DNA from: Siphonodentalium dalli
Lineage: Eukaryota > Mollusca > Scaphopoda > Gadilida > Siphonodentaliidae
Assembly: GCA_032622095.1 (NCBI GenBank)
Contig: CP136062.1
Span: 202,333,959-202,397,958 of the forward strand
Length of the DNA stretch: 64,000 nt
Reading direction: 5' to 3'
Each line of letters opens with the position of its first letter. The first letter of the stretch is position 1. This document shows, piece by piece, positions 22,991 to 34,977 of this stretch. The notes under the pieces were generated by a model. It did not search any database. It saw only the letters and a list, made by a program, of their open reading frames with translations, and was not told the DNA's origin. A program made the position numbers and the translations under genes.

Positions 22991-23363
22991 ATATACAACA
23001 TCTTCCATGTTATATACCATTTGAACGAGGAAGCTGCACAACATTGTATTATCAACTTATCCGGTCGAATAATCTGTGAACATGTTTTTGTCAAGGTACC
23101 GACGTGTGTTCTTTGCTTAATTTCGATCTGGTCTATACTGTCAGTCTATTATTCTCAGTGGAAGGGGAATAACTATATCAATTAGTTGTGAATTATGATG
23201 CATTCTGGATAAATAACGGGGGAAGCCTTGGTGCGAATCTGAGAATCTCACTTGGTTGGCACTCCTAGTCCATAGAAACTGTTGTTCCGTATTCCGGTAG
23301 AATAAATATTTTTTTCGTTCCGCTTCCAAATGATATATAACATGGAATATGTCGTATATAATG
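22986..23363. mobile_element. 378-bp element with ~42-bp inverted ends
   Basis: ATTATATACAACATCTTCCA on the left pairs with complemented right end ATTATATACGACATATTCCA. Both continue as TGTTATATAYCATTTGRA. It abuts the broken C copy at its left end. No target duplication identified and no transposase. Confidence 0.6.
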
Positions 23364-23420
23364 TTATCTGGGCATTCAAACAAAAACTAATTGGGCCTTT
23401 AAGAGAGAATGTGTGGCGAT

Positions 23421-23754
23421 TACCCAACAGAACGGCCCTGTGCCAATGCATTCTCTTATATATGCGAGTCGACCATAGGTCGCCTCGCATATATAAGAGA
23501 ATGCATTGGCTTAACACATATTAAAAAATGATAAAATTGTCAAAGAATGTAGAAAAATATTATAAAAATTGTTAAAAAATGTAAGAACAAAATATAAAAT
23601 TGTTAAAGAATGTAAGCCAATGCATTCTCTTATATATGCGAGGCGACCTATGGTCGACTCGCATATATAAGAGAATGCATTGGCACAGGGCATAACTGTA
23701 ACCATCACAATGTGGTCAATGAACCGGTTCCAATGATATCCATATTTGTATGGT
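23421..23754 (+). mobile_element. T1 copy 4, both ends truncated
   Basis: Begins inside the left TIR (TACCCAACAGAACGGCCC) and stops at CATATTTGTATGGT, before the GGCCGGTTTT segment and the right TIR. Both hairpins are intact. The spacer is a tandem amplification of an ~35-bp AAAATTGTTAAAGAATGTA unit (about 23520-23615). Confidence 0.8.
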
Positions 23755-24091
23755 GTTCATCTGACATTTTTGAAGTTTGAACGTCTAAATATAAACTTGT
23801 CTATCGAAAAGAAAACTGGCAACGTCGAGGTATGGGTTTGCAGCACCAACGCATCCAAACCAACCCACGCGTTATCAATACCAACGACAATTCGAATTGC
23901 GGTTCAGAAATGGGTCAATACCGGCATGCGGATAACAAACGTGACTCAACCGTGTGTAACAGAAGCATAAATGTTCCCATATGAAAATTGTTCATGAAAA
24001 TGATATACATGCATCACCCCAACTCATATCACAGGGACGAACACATTTGATGCTAGTCTTAATAGTAACTTTGAAAGTTACGTGCGCAAGG

Positions 24092-24194
24092 GCTATATAT
24101 ATATATATATGTATATCGTGCCAGTTCAATAGGTGGGCTGTACATGTGTCGTGCCAGTTCAATAGGTGGGTTGTACATGTATCGTGCCAGTTCA
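24092..24194 (+). repeat. (TA)n followed by a 33-bp minisatellite
   Basis: A short TATATA run is followed by 2.4 units of a 33-bp repeat (24116-24148, 24149-24181, part to 24194), each starting TCGTGCCAGTTCAATAGGTG. Confidence 0.85.
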
Positions 24195-24591
24195 CACCAT
24201 GCACTCCTTGCATATCGCATGAAGCCGAGAAGGGTTATATCAAAAATGATGACGCTGACCCAACGAGAAACTAAAACTCTGATAAATATACTACGAGAAA
24301 AGTAAGTGGAGTCTTACTACAAACTGTCTGTTAATGCAGCCAAATGGCGGCTATAAACATTTATTATCCTGTATATATAGTTACCACATACCGCATACAT
24401 TTTTGCCACAATAAAGCGGTTAGTTGAGAATATACATCTTGCACTGAAAGTATCATCAAGATCTCCGAGAATTTACTTCTGTATTTCTGTCATGTGTTTT
24501 ATGGCCACTATATCTATAATTCAACCACACCGAAAAGTGGCGACAGCTGTGGGTGTTGACCCCTTCCAACTTGTTCCAACTCAAGGGCCGG

Positions 24592-25731
24592 ATTCGTCAT
24601 CTCCAGTTTAAACCTCAGAGTTCATACCCGGTTTAAACCTAGATTGACGTCCGTCCAAACCGGGCCTAAGGGGCCGTTTGTGTTCGTTCAGTGGCTATAT
24701 ATAGCTGATTCGGCGAGATAATTTGCAATCAAACTACCTTTCAATTTCAATTCTTTATTCACTCTCAATAAATCAAAATATTGACACGTCTGAGAGGTCA
24801 TAAATATCATAACATAATCAATATAATTATGACGATGGCGGTCAATACATGTATAAACATAACTATATTTTATTTCTATTGTCTTGGCGGTGAACCCGTT
24901 AGCTGTTCTATATTTCTGATAAAGTCACACATTTTGTGTATTAAGACAGCGTCTTTTGTTCCCATGATGATCTTAAACTGTTTCAAGTTAGGGGAACTTG
25001 TTATCGACAAAGGTATAAATCGTCTTCTCAGTGAACATATAGCGTCACAATTCATTATATAGTGGTATTCGTCTCCAACTCTATCTCCACTGCACAAGTT
25101 ACAGAACCCTGTTACCAAGCGGACACAAGCAGGCGGATGGAATGGTTATTGGCACGCCCCCAATTAACACGAACACGCTCATGCTTATAACAACAGTCGT
25201 GAGAGAATTAATAAATGGTGACATGATACTACAAAACCGCCACTCTCGTGGAGATTATGTACAACTCCACCCATGTAAAAATCACGGTCCAGAAAAAGAC
25301 GGTTTCGTCGTCTCAGGTCTAACATACCTAGATCGGGTGTAAATGGACCTTTGAATGGTTATGGTTTAGGTGCCGGTTTAAGGCTATACAACCAAAACAA
25401 TTATCACAATTGACAAAATAAAATTATCTCCGCGAACTGAGCGTTTCTCGCGTATAAAATTTTAATCAAACTATGCTCGTTGTCGTAATTATCGATGTTG
25501 GCTATCGACAGAACGCGGCGGTCCGCATTAAGCAAGTATGATTATTTCGCTCGACGATGTAGAGATACTATTGTTAAACCCCGGGTCTGGCTGGACCAGG
25601 TTTAAACCAGAGATGACGAATGTGTCACATATACCGATTGTCTCTGGTTTAAGCCACGTAATTAGCTGCCAAACGGTATTTTAAACGTAAATATTTAAGT
25701 AGACCAGATTTAGACCGGAGATGACGAATCC
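24592..25731. mobile_element. T8 element or pair of fragments, GGATTCGTCATCTC ends
   Basis: CCGGATTCGTCATCTCCAGT at 24592 is inverted relative to GGAGATGACGAATCCGAC at about 25714-25731, and another inverted copy (CCAGAGATGACGAATG) is at 25603. Next to these lie TTTAAACC motifs. The right half (about 25480-25620, complemented) matches the fragment at 36632-36730. A LINE 3' end lies inside. This may be one element with a LINE in it or two nearby T8 copies. Confidence 0.5.
24736..25150 (-). pseudogene. LINE reverse-transcriptase 3' end, relic
   Basis: On the minus strand the frame 25118-24876 (80 codons) reads through CNLCSGDRVGDEYHYIMNC, a C-x2-C ... H-x4-C cluster with the VGDE.HY signature. 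This is typical of the region after the reverse-transcriptase domain in many animal non-LTR retrotransposons. The same frame continues upstream of 25118 for a few codons. Downstream, AATAAAGAATTGAAATTGAA near 24735-24765 looks like a LINE 3' tail. The catalytic RT core is absent, so the copy is 5'-truncated and dead. Confidence 0.7.
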
Positions 25732-25739
25732 GACAAATG

Positions 25740-26202
25740 ATTTAAATGAAGTTTCCTTAGGTGGTTACTTTTGGTATACAGTGATGGAAAATCTAAGTTA
25801 TACACCACAACAAACACCTTGGCACTCCCCTATAATCATTTCCTTTAAACCTTCGATGACATGATATCCTCTTGGGAAGTGTTAATATAACAAGTTCATA
25901 TGCCGTTAATTAAACTTAGAGCACAATCCCACTGTTGCAATCGTTCCCTGATTTTTGGTAAAGCACATCAATTCCCAAGGCTGGCGAAGGAATGGTTCAG
26001 TGATTATCCCATTGTTAGGAACACGCAACTCGCACGGGCGCTTCAAAGTGTTGTTTCGGACATATCTATTCACATTCAACGGCGATCAGTTCATGTTAAT
26101 CACGTTGTTGGGCGTGGCTAACCGGCTATTGTGTCAAAACACGCTCAACGGCACATTTCCAGTTGATTGCATAATGTGGGATCAATTGTGCTCTAAGTCA
26201 GT
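25740..26202. other. no recognised feature
   Basis: Overlapping plus frames at 25900-26121 and 25955-26218 are unrecognised. Confidence 0.35.
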
Positions 26203-26284
26203 CAGAGCACGCGAATAGTTCTTTACCAGAATAAATCTCGTCTTCGACTCGATTGATTCTGGTAAAGAACAATTCTTGTGCTCT
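26203..26284. repeat. 82-bp hairpin
   Basis: AGAGCACGCGAATAGTTCTT pairs imperfectly with AAGAACAATTCTTGTGCTCT. The inner stem GTTCTTTACCAGAATAAATC pairs with GATTGATTCTGGTAAAGAAC. No clear target duplication. Confidence 0.7.
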
Positions 26285-26319
26285 AACCCTTACTTATCTG
26301 AACTGTCATTGCAATCGAA

Positions 26320-26442
26320 TGAATGGAATGATTATAGCACTATCCTTTTATTATCAAAACTCCCTTCCTAATATATTGACGATGTCAGTGTATATACTTT
26401 CATAACTAAATGGAAGAATATATTTAGTAATGGAATGGTTAA
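26320..26442 (+). mobile_element. possible T5 fragment
   Basis: ATATATTTAGTAATGGAATGGTTAA (in parts) at 26420-26442 resembles the T5 right end, with TTAA at 26439-26442. The left end is not identifiable. Confidence 0.35.
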
Positions 26443-26939
26443 TTACCATTATTGCAGTGAGTTATGAAGACAATCCAAATAAACTGTGGGCGAATTTCTG
26501 GAATCCCACTGTTAACCGATTACGTATTGGCTGTATAGACCAGAACACGTGGAGATGATTTGGCGCGAAAACATTACTGGTTGTATTGTAGCGAATTTTT
26601 TGCTAATTATAGAGGCACTTGAGAATGCTGAACTATAAAAAACTGGAATCCCAGTGGTGATGATGAAATTTTACCAGGTAATGTCTTCTCTTGTGTGTTG
26701 TGCGAAATTTAAAACGTATTCAAGTTCGGACATTTCATGTGATCCTATATATAGGAATTTTCGAGGTAATATATATTTCTTGTCGTATAGGCGAAGGTTT
26801 GGTACAGATTGTAAGTATAGGATTGATAACCCCCCCCCCCTTTCTGTGGCGAGCTGTGAAGTCAACCGCTTCTTAAAGACATACTGCGGGCTTAGATGTC
26901 AGTTTATCAAACTGGTAAATTAATAATAATAAATATAAA

Positions 26940-27130
26940 GGTCATAAACTCATATTTATTATAATTACCACGTTGTGTGTATCGTTCATAGAGCACATGG
27001 GAGTATTTTGCACTAATCCATGGCTCAATTTCATTCATTTATTGCATATATTCTGTTGAATAAAAACGGAGATGGTCCTATAAATGGCCGGATTCAGTGT
27101 ACAGTACCCATTTAATGTTTGATGTTCCGA
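26940..27130 (+). repeat. T10 dispersed repeat, copy 2
   Basis: Matches 34978-35160 over its length: GTCATAAACTCAT, ATCGTTCATAGA, CACTAATCCATGGCTCAA, GCATATATTCTGTTGA and GTACAGTACCC in the same order. No TIRs seen. Class unknown. A C10 run lies upstream at about 26830-26840. Confidence 0.65.
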
Positions 27131-28104
27131 AACCTCCTCCCTACAACCTCGTTGGAACCCGACAGGGGGACATACTACAGGCTTTAATGGGTATGGTATA
27201 TCAAACATAGAATAGAACTTAATTTAGGAAAACAATTATCACATCTCCGATCGACTGTTCAAAGTCTCACTCAATTTTGACGCAAATAATACACTCTTCA
27301 TTTGACATCTTAACATGTATCCGTACATTACCTCCTAGCGTTGTCTGGTTTGGTTAGAACATTTATGAAAATAATTAATTTGTACAGGCGTAATAGCCAT
27401 CTGTTGTATTCCACATCAATTTAGCCCATTCTTTACTAAAACGTCATTGACGAGTAGTTGCAATGTGTTGAACGTGTTGAATGGGATACCATGTCAGGGA
27501 AATATGTAGAAATTGACTTAAATGTCAATAATTGCTAATTATGGAGTTAACAACTACGCGTATGATTTTCAGTCACTGCCGTCTACTATATGTTGGACAA
27601 TTCCGAAGCCTGGAAATATATATGAGCTCGTGGAATTTTAGAAATTTTAGGCGTACAATGTACAAACAATTTTAAGAGTCAACCGTGTAATCGGTATTTC
27701 TGTTTAGTATCTAAAATCATATGTCCTAATGCTAATAAAAGAATCCAAGATTTATCATTCATATGTACAGAAATTAGCTTAATTGTTTGACGAATCGTGT
27801 GGAAATTTGGCGGGCAAATTGTCGAGGTGTTTTAGCGTAGCCTTAGTATACCGTGGGTGAAGGTCGGCTGTTATCGGCGGTAAACAAGTTGATATAGTGT
27901 CTCTAAGAGAATATAGGAACATGTTTTGCGGGTATATATATATACATAAGAGAAGTAATAATTAATTATCTGCTCTGGTCGGCATTTCTGTATCCATTCA
28001 CGACAACCCAAGGACGGCTATATGAATAGTACATGTACGAGTAATATAATAGTTGTAATAATAACATGGGTGGTATAATAAGAGTTATTATTGTGAATTT
28101 TCTT
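27131..28104. other. nothing clear; short T5 end at 27424-27460
   Basis: CCATTCTTTACTAAAACGTC followed by ATTGACGAGTAGTT resembles the T5 right end on the minus strand. Otherwise no gene or repeat was recognised. Confidence 0.35.
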
Positions 28105-28784
28105 TCACGGCAAATTGGAGCAAGAACCAATCTTTTTCGAACTGTTCCATTTTAATTCACGGCGCGCATTATATTTTTCACATTTATATCGAAAGCGTAA
28201 CTCTCCTAGAAATGACGAAATCGTTAGTTTTTCTGGTGTGAATTTTGTTCTATAGATATATTGTTTTACCAAGAGCCAGAATAAATTAGTGGTATGGTTT
28301 TCTTTACACAGCGGGACCAAATTATCATTGTTCGCTTAATCGCTTGCAATTTGACGCTACCCCATGAATGTATATCTTCCAGAAAAATTTGAACGTGTTC
28401 ACATTCCCAAAATATATGTGATATGCTTTCCTTTTTGTCTTTGCAACGCACGTATGTGTCATCTTGTCGAATTTTGGCTAATTTCAGGAAGCTATTATAT
28501 ATATATATAGTTGATATAATTCCAGAGTTTATTCTACACTGAAGCCATTGAAGCTTTGTGTCAGGCGTCGTGGAAAAGGGTAGTTTATTGTATATATTCC
28601 AGTCAATTTCGTCATCGCCTATTTCTATTCGCCATTTTGCCTCGAAAGTGGGTACCTGACAATCATAGTTCAGTATGTCATAGAAATCGCGTCCTCCGCG
28701 GGGATTTCTGAGTAGGGTCACGAAATAATCTGGGAGGGTGGGATTCGGGCTTCGGACAATGGGTTTTGAGTAAGAAACAAACTA
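28105..28784 (-). pseudogene. LINE ORF2 C-terminal relic (zf-RVT region)
   Basis: The minus-strand frame open from 28781 to 28266 has the layout of the zinc-binding region after LINE reverse transcriptase: DWNIYNKLPFSTTPDTKLQW, then KESISHIFWEC (H-x4-C). Only one upstream Cys (YVRC) remains of the usual C-x2-C. The match continues in a different frame (28320-28105: KQYIYRTKF, then SSFLGELRFRYKCEKY), so there is a 1-nt frameshift near 28325. A stop at 28782-28784 ends it upstream. The RT catalytic domain is not seen. L1/Tx1-like is my best guess. Confidence 0.75.
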
Positions 28785-28917
28785 TCGATTTACAGGCTTT
28801 GTGTGCCCTGGAAAAAAAGCTGTCCCAGCTGTTTTCAATTTCTCAAACAGACGTAAGACAAACGCTCTTTATTTGTAACAAATCAGGAATAGACTAAAAG
28901 TAGGTTGCGTACTTTTA

Positions 28918-29105
28918 TTCCGTAGATCCAATACTCCGAAGGTCCGTTATTCCCATGGCAAAAATACTCCGATGGTCCAATAGTCCGAAGTATAATATCA
29001 CGAAAGCCCAATACTCCGAAGATATCATGCAGTATTCTCCGAAGAACGATTAGTACTACGAAGGTCCGATACTCCGAAGGTTCGATACTCCGAAGGTGTT
29101 CTGAT
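28918..29105 (+). repeat. degenerate CTCCGAAGGTCCGATA repeats
   Basis: About ten diverged copies of an ~16-bp motif (GATACTCCGAAGGTCC and variants AATACTCCGAAG, AGTCCGAAG) in loose tandem. The spacing varies and the last two units near 29068-29097 are the cleanest. Confidence 0.75.
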
Positions 29106-29869
29106 GTAATCGTATTTTAGGGATCGGTCTACATTGTGCATTGTCAGAAACTATACAAGAGTGGACTGTGTTGGGTTCTAACATTTCGCATAGTCCCAGT
29201 GGGCCTTATGCGAGCGTAAACCCCCATTCTAGCATGCATGAATGTTAGTTGGCAAGTTCAACTTATTAATTTTGCTGTTAAGATGCAGCAAACTTGGTCG
29301 ATTCATACAAGTGATTTACTACTTAAACAGAGATGCTGAGTTACAGGTATTATCTATTTTGTCTCGTGTCGAGTTTATATACGCCATGAGGTCACACACG
29401 ATATACTAAAGTTGCATCTATTCTTCGGTTCTCGTACTGAATCTGAAGAAATCACGTTATGAAAAAAAACAAGTTAACTGAATGCACTTATATATCTTAG
29501 AAAAAGTCAACGAAGTTACATAACTCTTAATTTTAACAACGAATGCCGATGAGCACTACTGTATATACTAACAGAGCAATCCGGTTATAAATCGGTGGGG
29601 TATACATCTATATTTGGTCCAATAAATCGTCTTTCGGAACAACCTCAACAAATTTTCCAGTCATAAATTTCAAATACCGGACGTGTCTCTCGTATGATAT
29701 ATACCTGTATTGGTATATTCTAGTCTGTGGCTATCGGACATTCGGAATAAAGAGATGACCACAACAAGTTAAAAACACTCCTTATTCGCCTTGCTCAAGA
29801 ACATTTATGGAGAAAAAAGTTTTGGACAAGTGGGGAGTATACGTTTGTCTTCTACAGAGGCGCGTAGTC
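29106..29869. other. no recognised feature
   Basis: AT-rich, with no gene or shared repeat recognised. Confidence 0.4.
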
Positions 29870-30100
29870 GATCGATCAGTCAATCAATATGATAAACATA
29901 TCAATATATCCATCAATCAACTAGTTAACCCAATCAATATAATAAACAAATCAATTCAGCCATCAATCAACCAGTCAAACCAAACAATATAATAAACAAA
30001 TCCGCCCATAAAGCTAATAGTTAAATCAAACAATGTAACCAACAATCAATAAGTCTACCAACAAGTCAAACAATCAATAATCAATAACTCGTAAATCAAT
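29870..30100 (+). repeat. degenerate ~50-bp tandem repeat rich in AATCAAT
   Basis: Units around 29884, 29933 and 29983 share CAATATRATAAACAWATC, CCATCAATCAAC and AGTYAAMCC at about 50-bp spacing. The rest decays into AATCAATAA-type low complexity. Confidence 0.65.
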
Positions 30101-31179
30101 TCCGATTTGAGAAACCTCTGACAAATTTCAACAACGCGTAATGTTCAGGACTTATATAAAAACCCGCGACGATTTGAAGCCTGACATTGTGTTCGCTTTG
30201 TTACATCACTCCGGTCCGGTTCAAGGGAACACACTATGCGACGAATACGTGAAATACTTCTATACGAACTTTATATGCCTCAGAAATAATTATTCAAGTC
30301 AAGAATAAGTCAAGGAAAACACTCGGTCGGGACTTCAGTGCAAATTTGAAGAGTTTGACAATTTCTACGGCTTTGGTAAGTTTATTTTCGAGTATATAAG
30401 GCCTATAATTATACCACTATTTCGTGAATTTATTAGCAATTATTCTGTTTACTACCAGATTACATATATCTCTTTAGAGTCAAACGAGCCACGTCCTTTT
30501 GAACTTATAAATTATTTGGCTTTTATCTTGATCTGGTCCAACAACAGGTATATATAAACATTGCATACCCATTAAGATACCATATCTTTCCGGTGGGGCG
30601 GGGGTATTGAAATGTTAAATCTATGACTGGTAACAATAAAGAGTGTTTAATGTTGGATGTGTTCCTTTATGGTAAAAATAAAGAGCGTTCACAATGGAAG
30701 TTTAATCCTGACTCGGCCACTTCGGTGCGTCTTCAAGAGCATACATGTTACGTATACCTGTTAACATATCCATCCACTTTCATCCTGATAATATATATGA
30801 TACGATTTCAATGTACTCAAATTAATGACTAGACATAACGAGCCGCTTTTGACAATCGAATGACTCGAAACACCATGCGGTTTGAAGATTGAAATCGTTC
30901 GCCTCTGTTGCATCCCGGTTCCGTGGATCAAAATAGGTCAATACACACGTCAAACAATGTTATGCGGAGTGTATATATACCACATACATATCTATTTAAG
31001 TCATTTCATTTAGAACAAGAGCACCGCCACAGTGGCATAATACGCCCGTTTGCATGTATCAAATTACATTTCAAAAAGATTCCACAACTTGGGAGTTATC
31101 AGCCGCAAACCATTCAAGAAAATTAAAAAATATATGTAAAACAAGTCTGGTGTCTGCATGGTGAGAATAAATTGACAAC
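30101..31179. other. no recognised feature
   Basis: Nothing assignable. TATGGTAAAAATAAAGAGCG at about 30670 is repeated in diverged form near 31645 and echoes the AACGCTCTTTAT motif of T9. Confidence 0.4.
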
Positions 31180-31570
31180 AGTTTTGTCCAATCCTGACTG
31201 CAATCATCAACAGGAAACAAAGAAAACCCTAATTTCATAGACGGATAGGTCCGTAACTCTGGTGCCGAAGATCGAACTTTTGACCTGCACTTTATGCATG
31301 GTTTCAAAAATATACACCAAATTTCAGTCAACTGTGGTTATCATCCGGAACGAAAATTAAGCCCAAATTTCAACAAAGGATCGTAACTGTGGTAAAGACT
31401 AGTGTTCAGCCGGACCCAACATCTTCACATGTATTTTGTGGTAGTGGACATGCATAACAGATTCCAATCCATTTAGTTCCGTAGATCCAGTTTTCATCCG
31501 GAACCAAAATATGATCGGGCGGACAGGTGGATGGAGAGACGGGCGGACACAAACAATAATACGTCGCCTT
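31180..31570 (-). repeat. degenerate repeat ending in GGGCGGACAGGTGGATGG
   Basis: Diverged lines such as GTAACTCTGGTG / GTAACTGTGGTA and TCATCCGGAACSAAAAT recur, and the block ends in a GGACGGAC-like run (31517-31550). The composition resembles the complement of the block at 8457-9010, but alignment by eye is weak. Confidence 0.35.
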
Positions 31571-32542
31571 ACTGGCGTATACAATCGGGTCTTGAGCCTT
31601 CTTCAGCATGGAACATTAAAGGGCGTTATCTGTTCTCTTCAATTTATGGTAAAAATAAAAAGCGTATCTCACTGTTGTGTGGATGAAAACATGCAGATGA
31701 AAAATTAGTTTCACTTTAGCAGTTTGTTTTCTTCAGAGTATATAAAACTTGTATATTGTATATCTTTATTGCACGCGCCTACCAAATGAAGTAAACACAA
31801 TTTGGAGGTTCAAATAAGGCATGTTCGTTCAAATGAATAAAGCCCATTTATTTCGCCAATACACCCCTCTCCCGCCATGGCTCAACGTCAGCGCAACTGC
31901 ACAATCACCTGGGACCAAACTAACAGGTATGCGGACATGTTTTGAGTCTGGTCCTAATCCGAAGCGTATTCCAGGCAAATAGACATTTTTGAGATATCAA
32001 CACATGCTAGTAATTTACCCGAGCATGCAGTCGTTGGAATCCTCTATAGATAAAATGTGAGCTTCTCGTAGGAAAACATAAACATTTCAAGTATTACAGC
32101 GAACCTGTCTTATTTTATGTGCTGTTTCGACACTGTTTCGATCGGGAATTTTTGCAATAGCTTAGCAGTAGTCTTCTCGGTACTTGGGTGGTTTTTATTC
32201 TGATAAACGACACTTTAAGGTACGCATACTGCCAATTTATGCAGTACTCTTGATTGGTGAAGCATGTCTCTGTCGCAAGACAAAGAAGAACGCATGGAAT
32301 TTGGTGTTTGATTTACGGTATCTCGCTGTGGCTTAAGATGCACTATCCAATTTGCCACAAACATAGTCAAAAATCGTAAATGTCCAGCTTACACGGCAAC
32401 AGAAACATGCAAATGCTCAGACGTGCAGTCACCGCCATACATACGCATTGCACTCGCGAAAATATATACATGAACGCATCGTGCCATCAGAATTACGTTA
32501 AAAAAGTACAAATGGTAAAACAAATCTTTATTGCATGTAAAG
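31571..32542. other. no recognised feature
   Basis: No gene or repeat recognised. A frame at 32380-32679 (plus, 99 codons) runs into the C element and is not a gene call. Confidence 0.4.
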
Positions 32543-32735
32543 TAAGTAATGCTCTAAGTAATCGACTCCTTAACCACAGCAGAATTATGGTTAACTTTTC
32601 AGGATTTAGTCGGAAATATGGCTCCCCCCGAGAGCTTTCCGATGAATGGCAACAAGCCATATTTCCGACTAAATCCTGAAAAGTTACCCATAATTCTGCT
32701 GTGGTTAAGGAGTCGATTACTTAGAGCATTACAAT
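32543..32735. mobile_element. C copy 3, internally deleted
   Basis: Both outer arms are present. The left arm jumps from AAATATGGCT to CCCCCCGAGAGCTTTCCGAT, so about 25 bp of the inner left arm (TGTTGCCATTCATCGG...) is missing. The tips are mutated (TAAGTAATGC and GCATTACAAT). Confidence 0.8.
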
Positions 32736-33248
32736 ATCTATATACCGCTTTTCGGGGACGGAAGCATGGGCGCTCTTTGTTAGGTGAAGACCGTTGGATT
32801 TTTTCCTAGGCTGCAAACGATTCAAAACTAGCTGAACTTTTGAAAGCCGATGTTTCCTATTAATGGGCCATGGGTCAGATATAATTATTTTCTGGTATAT
32901 GCAACATTCATATGGCCGTTTATATGGTGTAATGGTGACATGGCACATTTAACAAACAATGCTAGGTAGAGAGTAATTTAATGTAAATTCAATCACTTTA
33001 TAATTTAAATTATGATATGACCAACAAGGCTGCGTTATCACAAAGACTACAAGCCGCGATGTCGAGAAGGGTTCGTGCATGACCAAGGGGACCGAAACAT
33101 ATCTACGACCTCGCGCAAATGTTTGCTTTGAAAACGCGAAGGCCATGTGTATAAAGTTCGTATTTTACACCTGATATACAGGATAAAACCATATTCACCA
33201 TTGATGCTTGTTTCTATTCTGTTTTATATGTCAGGCAATTCTTCAAGG
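32736..33248. other. no recognised feature
   Basis: No gene or repeat recognised. Frames are under 80 codons. Confidence 0.4.
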
Positions 33249-33837
33249 ATTGTCCACTTATAAATGGACAATCGGTACCTAAAATGGTCATTAATAAATG
33301 GACAATCCAACCACGCGTGGCACGCGAGCTTGGGATTGTCCACTAAATGAAGACATGTTTTGGTAATCCTGCATGTTAGCTTCATATTTAATATGAAGGA
33401 CAATAACTCTATAAATAATATTAATTTGCTAAATAACGGTGATTTGTATGAGAAGAAGTGTTTTTGACGAAATAACGGAGATATTTGAAGAAGAGTTGTT
33501 GACGAAATAACGGAAATATTCGAAGAAGTGTTTTTAAAGAGTCGTACCCCAAACCTCCCAAAAACCCACCCACCCAAGGGAAGAATTTGACTTATATTTC
33601 ACAAAAGTTGATCTGTTGTGGTGTTGCAAATTTCTCATACAAATCTCCGTCATTTAGTAAAATTACATTCTTTATAGAGTTATTACCCCTCAGATTTAAT
33701 ATGAAGCTAACATGCAGGATTATCGATATATGTCGTGATTTAGTGGACAATCGCAAGCTCGCGTGCCACGCGTGGTCGGATTGTCCATTTATTAACGACC
33801 AGTTTAGGTACCGATTGTCCATTTATAAGTGGACAAT
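33249..33837. mobile_element. 589-bp element with ~205-bp terminal inverted repeats
   Basis: Arms 33249-33453 and 33632-33837 are inverted and close to 90% alike by eye. Both tips are themselves hairpins (ATTGTCCACTTATAAATGGA...), and ATTGTCCA/GGACAAT recurs at about 33266, 33300 and 33345 and at the mirrored positions. Both arms share CCACGCGTGGCACGCGAGCT. The 180-bp centre has a 38-bp tandem repeat (GACGAAATAACGG, GAAGAAGTGTTTTT). No clear target duplication and no transposase. A fragment of the central repeat also appears at 40196-40225. Confidence 0.75.
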
Positions 33838-34977
33838 ATTATGCGCATTAGGTGTTATATGTAGATACAATATCGTGAACTGCGACCGAGTGTTTGGATC
33901 TTTCTTTACTCCCTTTATGTTATAAAGTTCAGCTACAAATGAAGAAAATATCCGAATAATCATTATTTGTAATTACTTTACATCAAATTTAATCTTATAT
34001 ATACTGCATCCATAAATTTTACTTCACAAATGTATTTTGCTGATTTTTGCCTGTCTTCACTCCAGGGGGGAGGCAGTTTATTGGTAACGCGTAGACGGAC
34101 ATCCCATAAGAAACCCGTGTCTGCTACATCACTGCCTATATAAAACATAGTCCCACGAGGCTGCTTTGTCGATGTCGGTATGCTCTGATAAAAAGTCCCG
34201 AATGAGAAATCACCTGGAATTGTAGGAATTCTTTGCACGGCTTACAGAATAGCGTACGTTAGAATAATATACCCGATGTCTTCATTCATAGTTCCAATTG
34301 TGTAGTATGTATGTTGGCATCTGACGTTCCTAGCATACTGATTAATAATTACTGGCACGGTAACGTATCCGAAATACGATAACTGGTCATATCGATATCT
34401 GAACATTGTGCCGTAGTATATAGTATGCATTTCACGCTATCACGACATCGCTTTCAAGAAATCAGTTTCGTTGCATAAATCGTCGTATTAATTTATATAC
34501 ACCGTGGACAATTACCAAAAAAAGTTATGCTTTTCTAACTTGTGTAGTTTATGATAAAGACTAAATTAATTAATATTCGCCATACTGTCCGTAAAATGCA
34601 GTGTTTGCACAGGCATATTCATCAAGTAAGCAGATGCGTATATCCAGACATGTATAACAACAATTATCTATGACTCCCAATCTGCTTCCACCGTTTTCCC
34701 CATACAAGTCCCATGCATGCGGATTTCGTCTGTCGAAAATTTTCGATTAGATTGGTTAGTTGATTGGGGTTTAGCCTCCTTTCATTCGGCACCTCATGCC
34801 ACGAAGACATGGATAATATTACTCTGATATTACACCATTGAATGTCGAAAGCTCGCTGGTTAGAGTACCATGCAGGATCTCCAAAACGTTGATTTGGGTA
34901 ACCAGGGTCACAGAGTCGTTGATTAGAGTACACATGATCCCCGAATAATGAACATTAGTTACATGTAATGACTCAAG
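33838..34977. other. little recognised; degenerate tandem at 34845-34935
   Basis: Three diverged ~30-bp units (GTTGATTTGGGTAACCAGGG, GTTGATTAGAGTACA, GCTGGTTAGAGTACC) lie at 34845-34935. Read on the minus strand they give an N-Q-R repeat in an 89-codon frame, which I regard as incidental. Nothing else noted. Confidence 0.4.

Noticed and set aside
28266-28784. Intact reverse transcriptase gene
   Set aside because: Only the C-terminal zinc-binding region is present, with a frameshift, an upstream stop and a missing cysteine.
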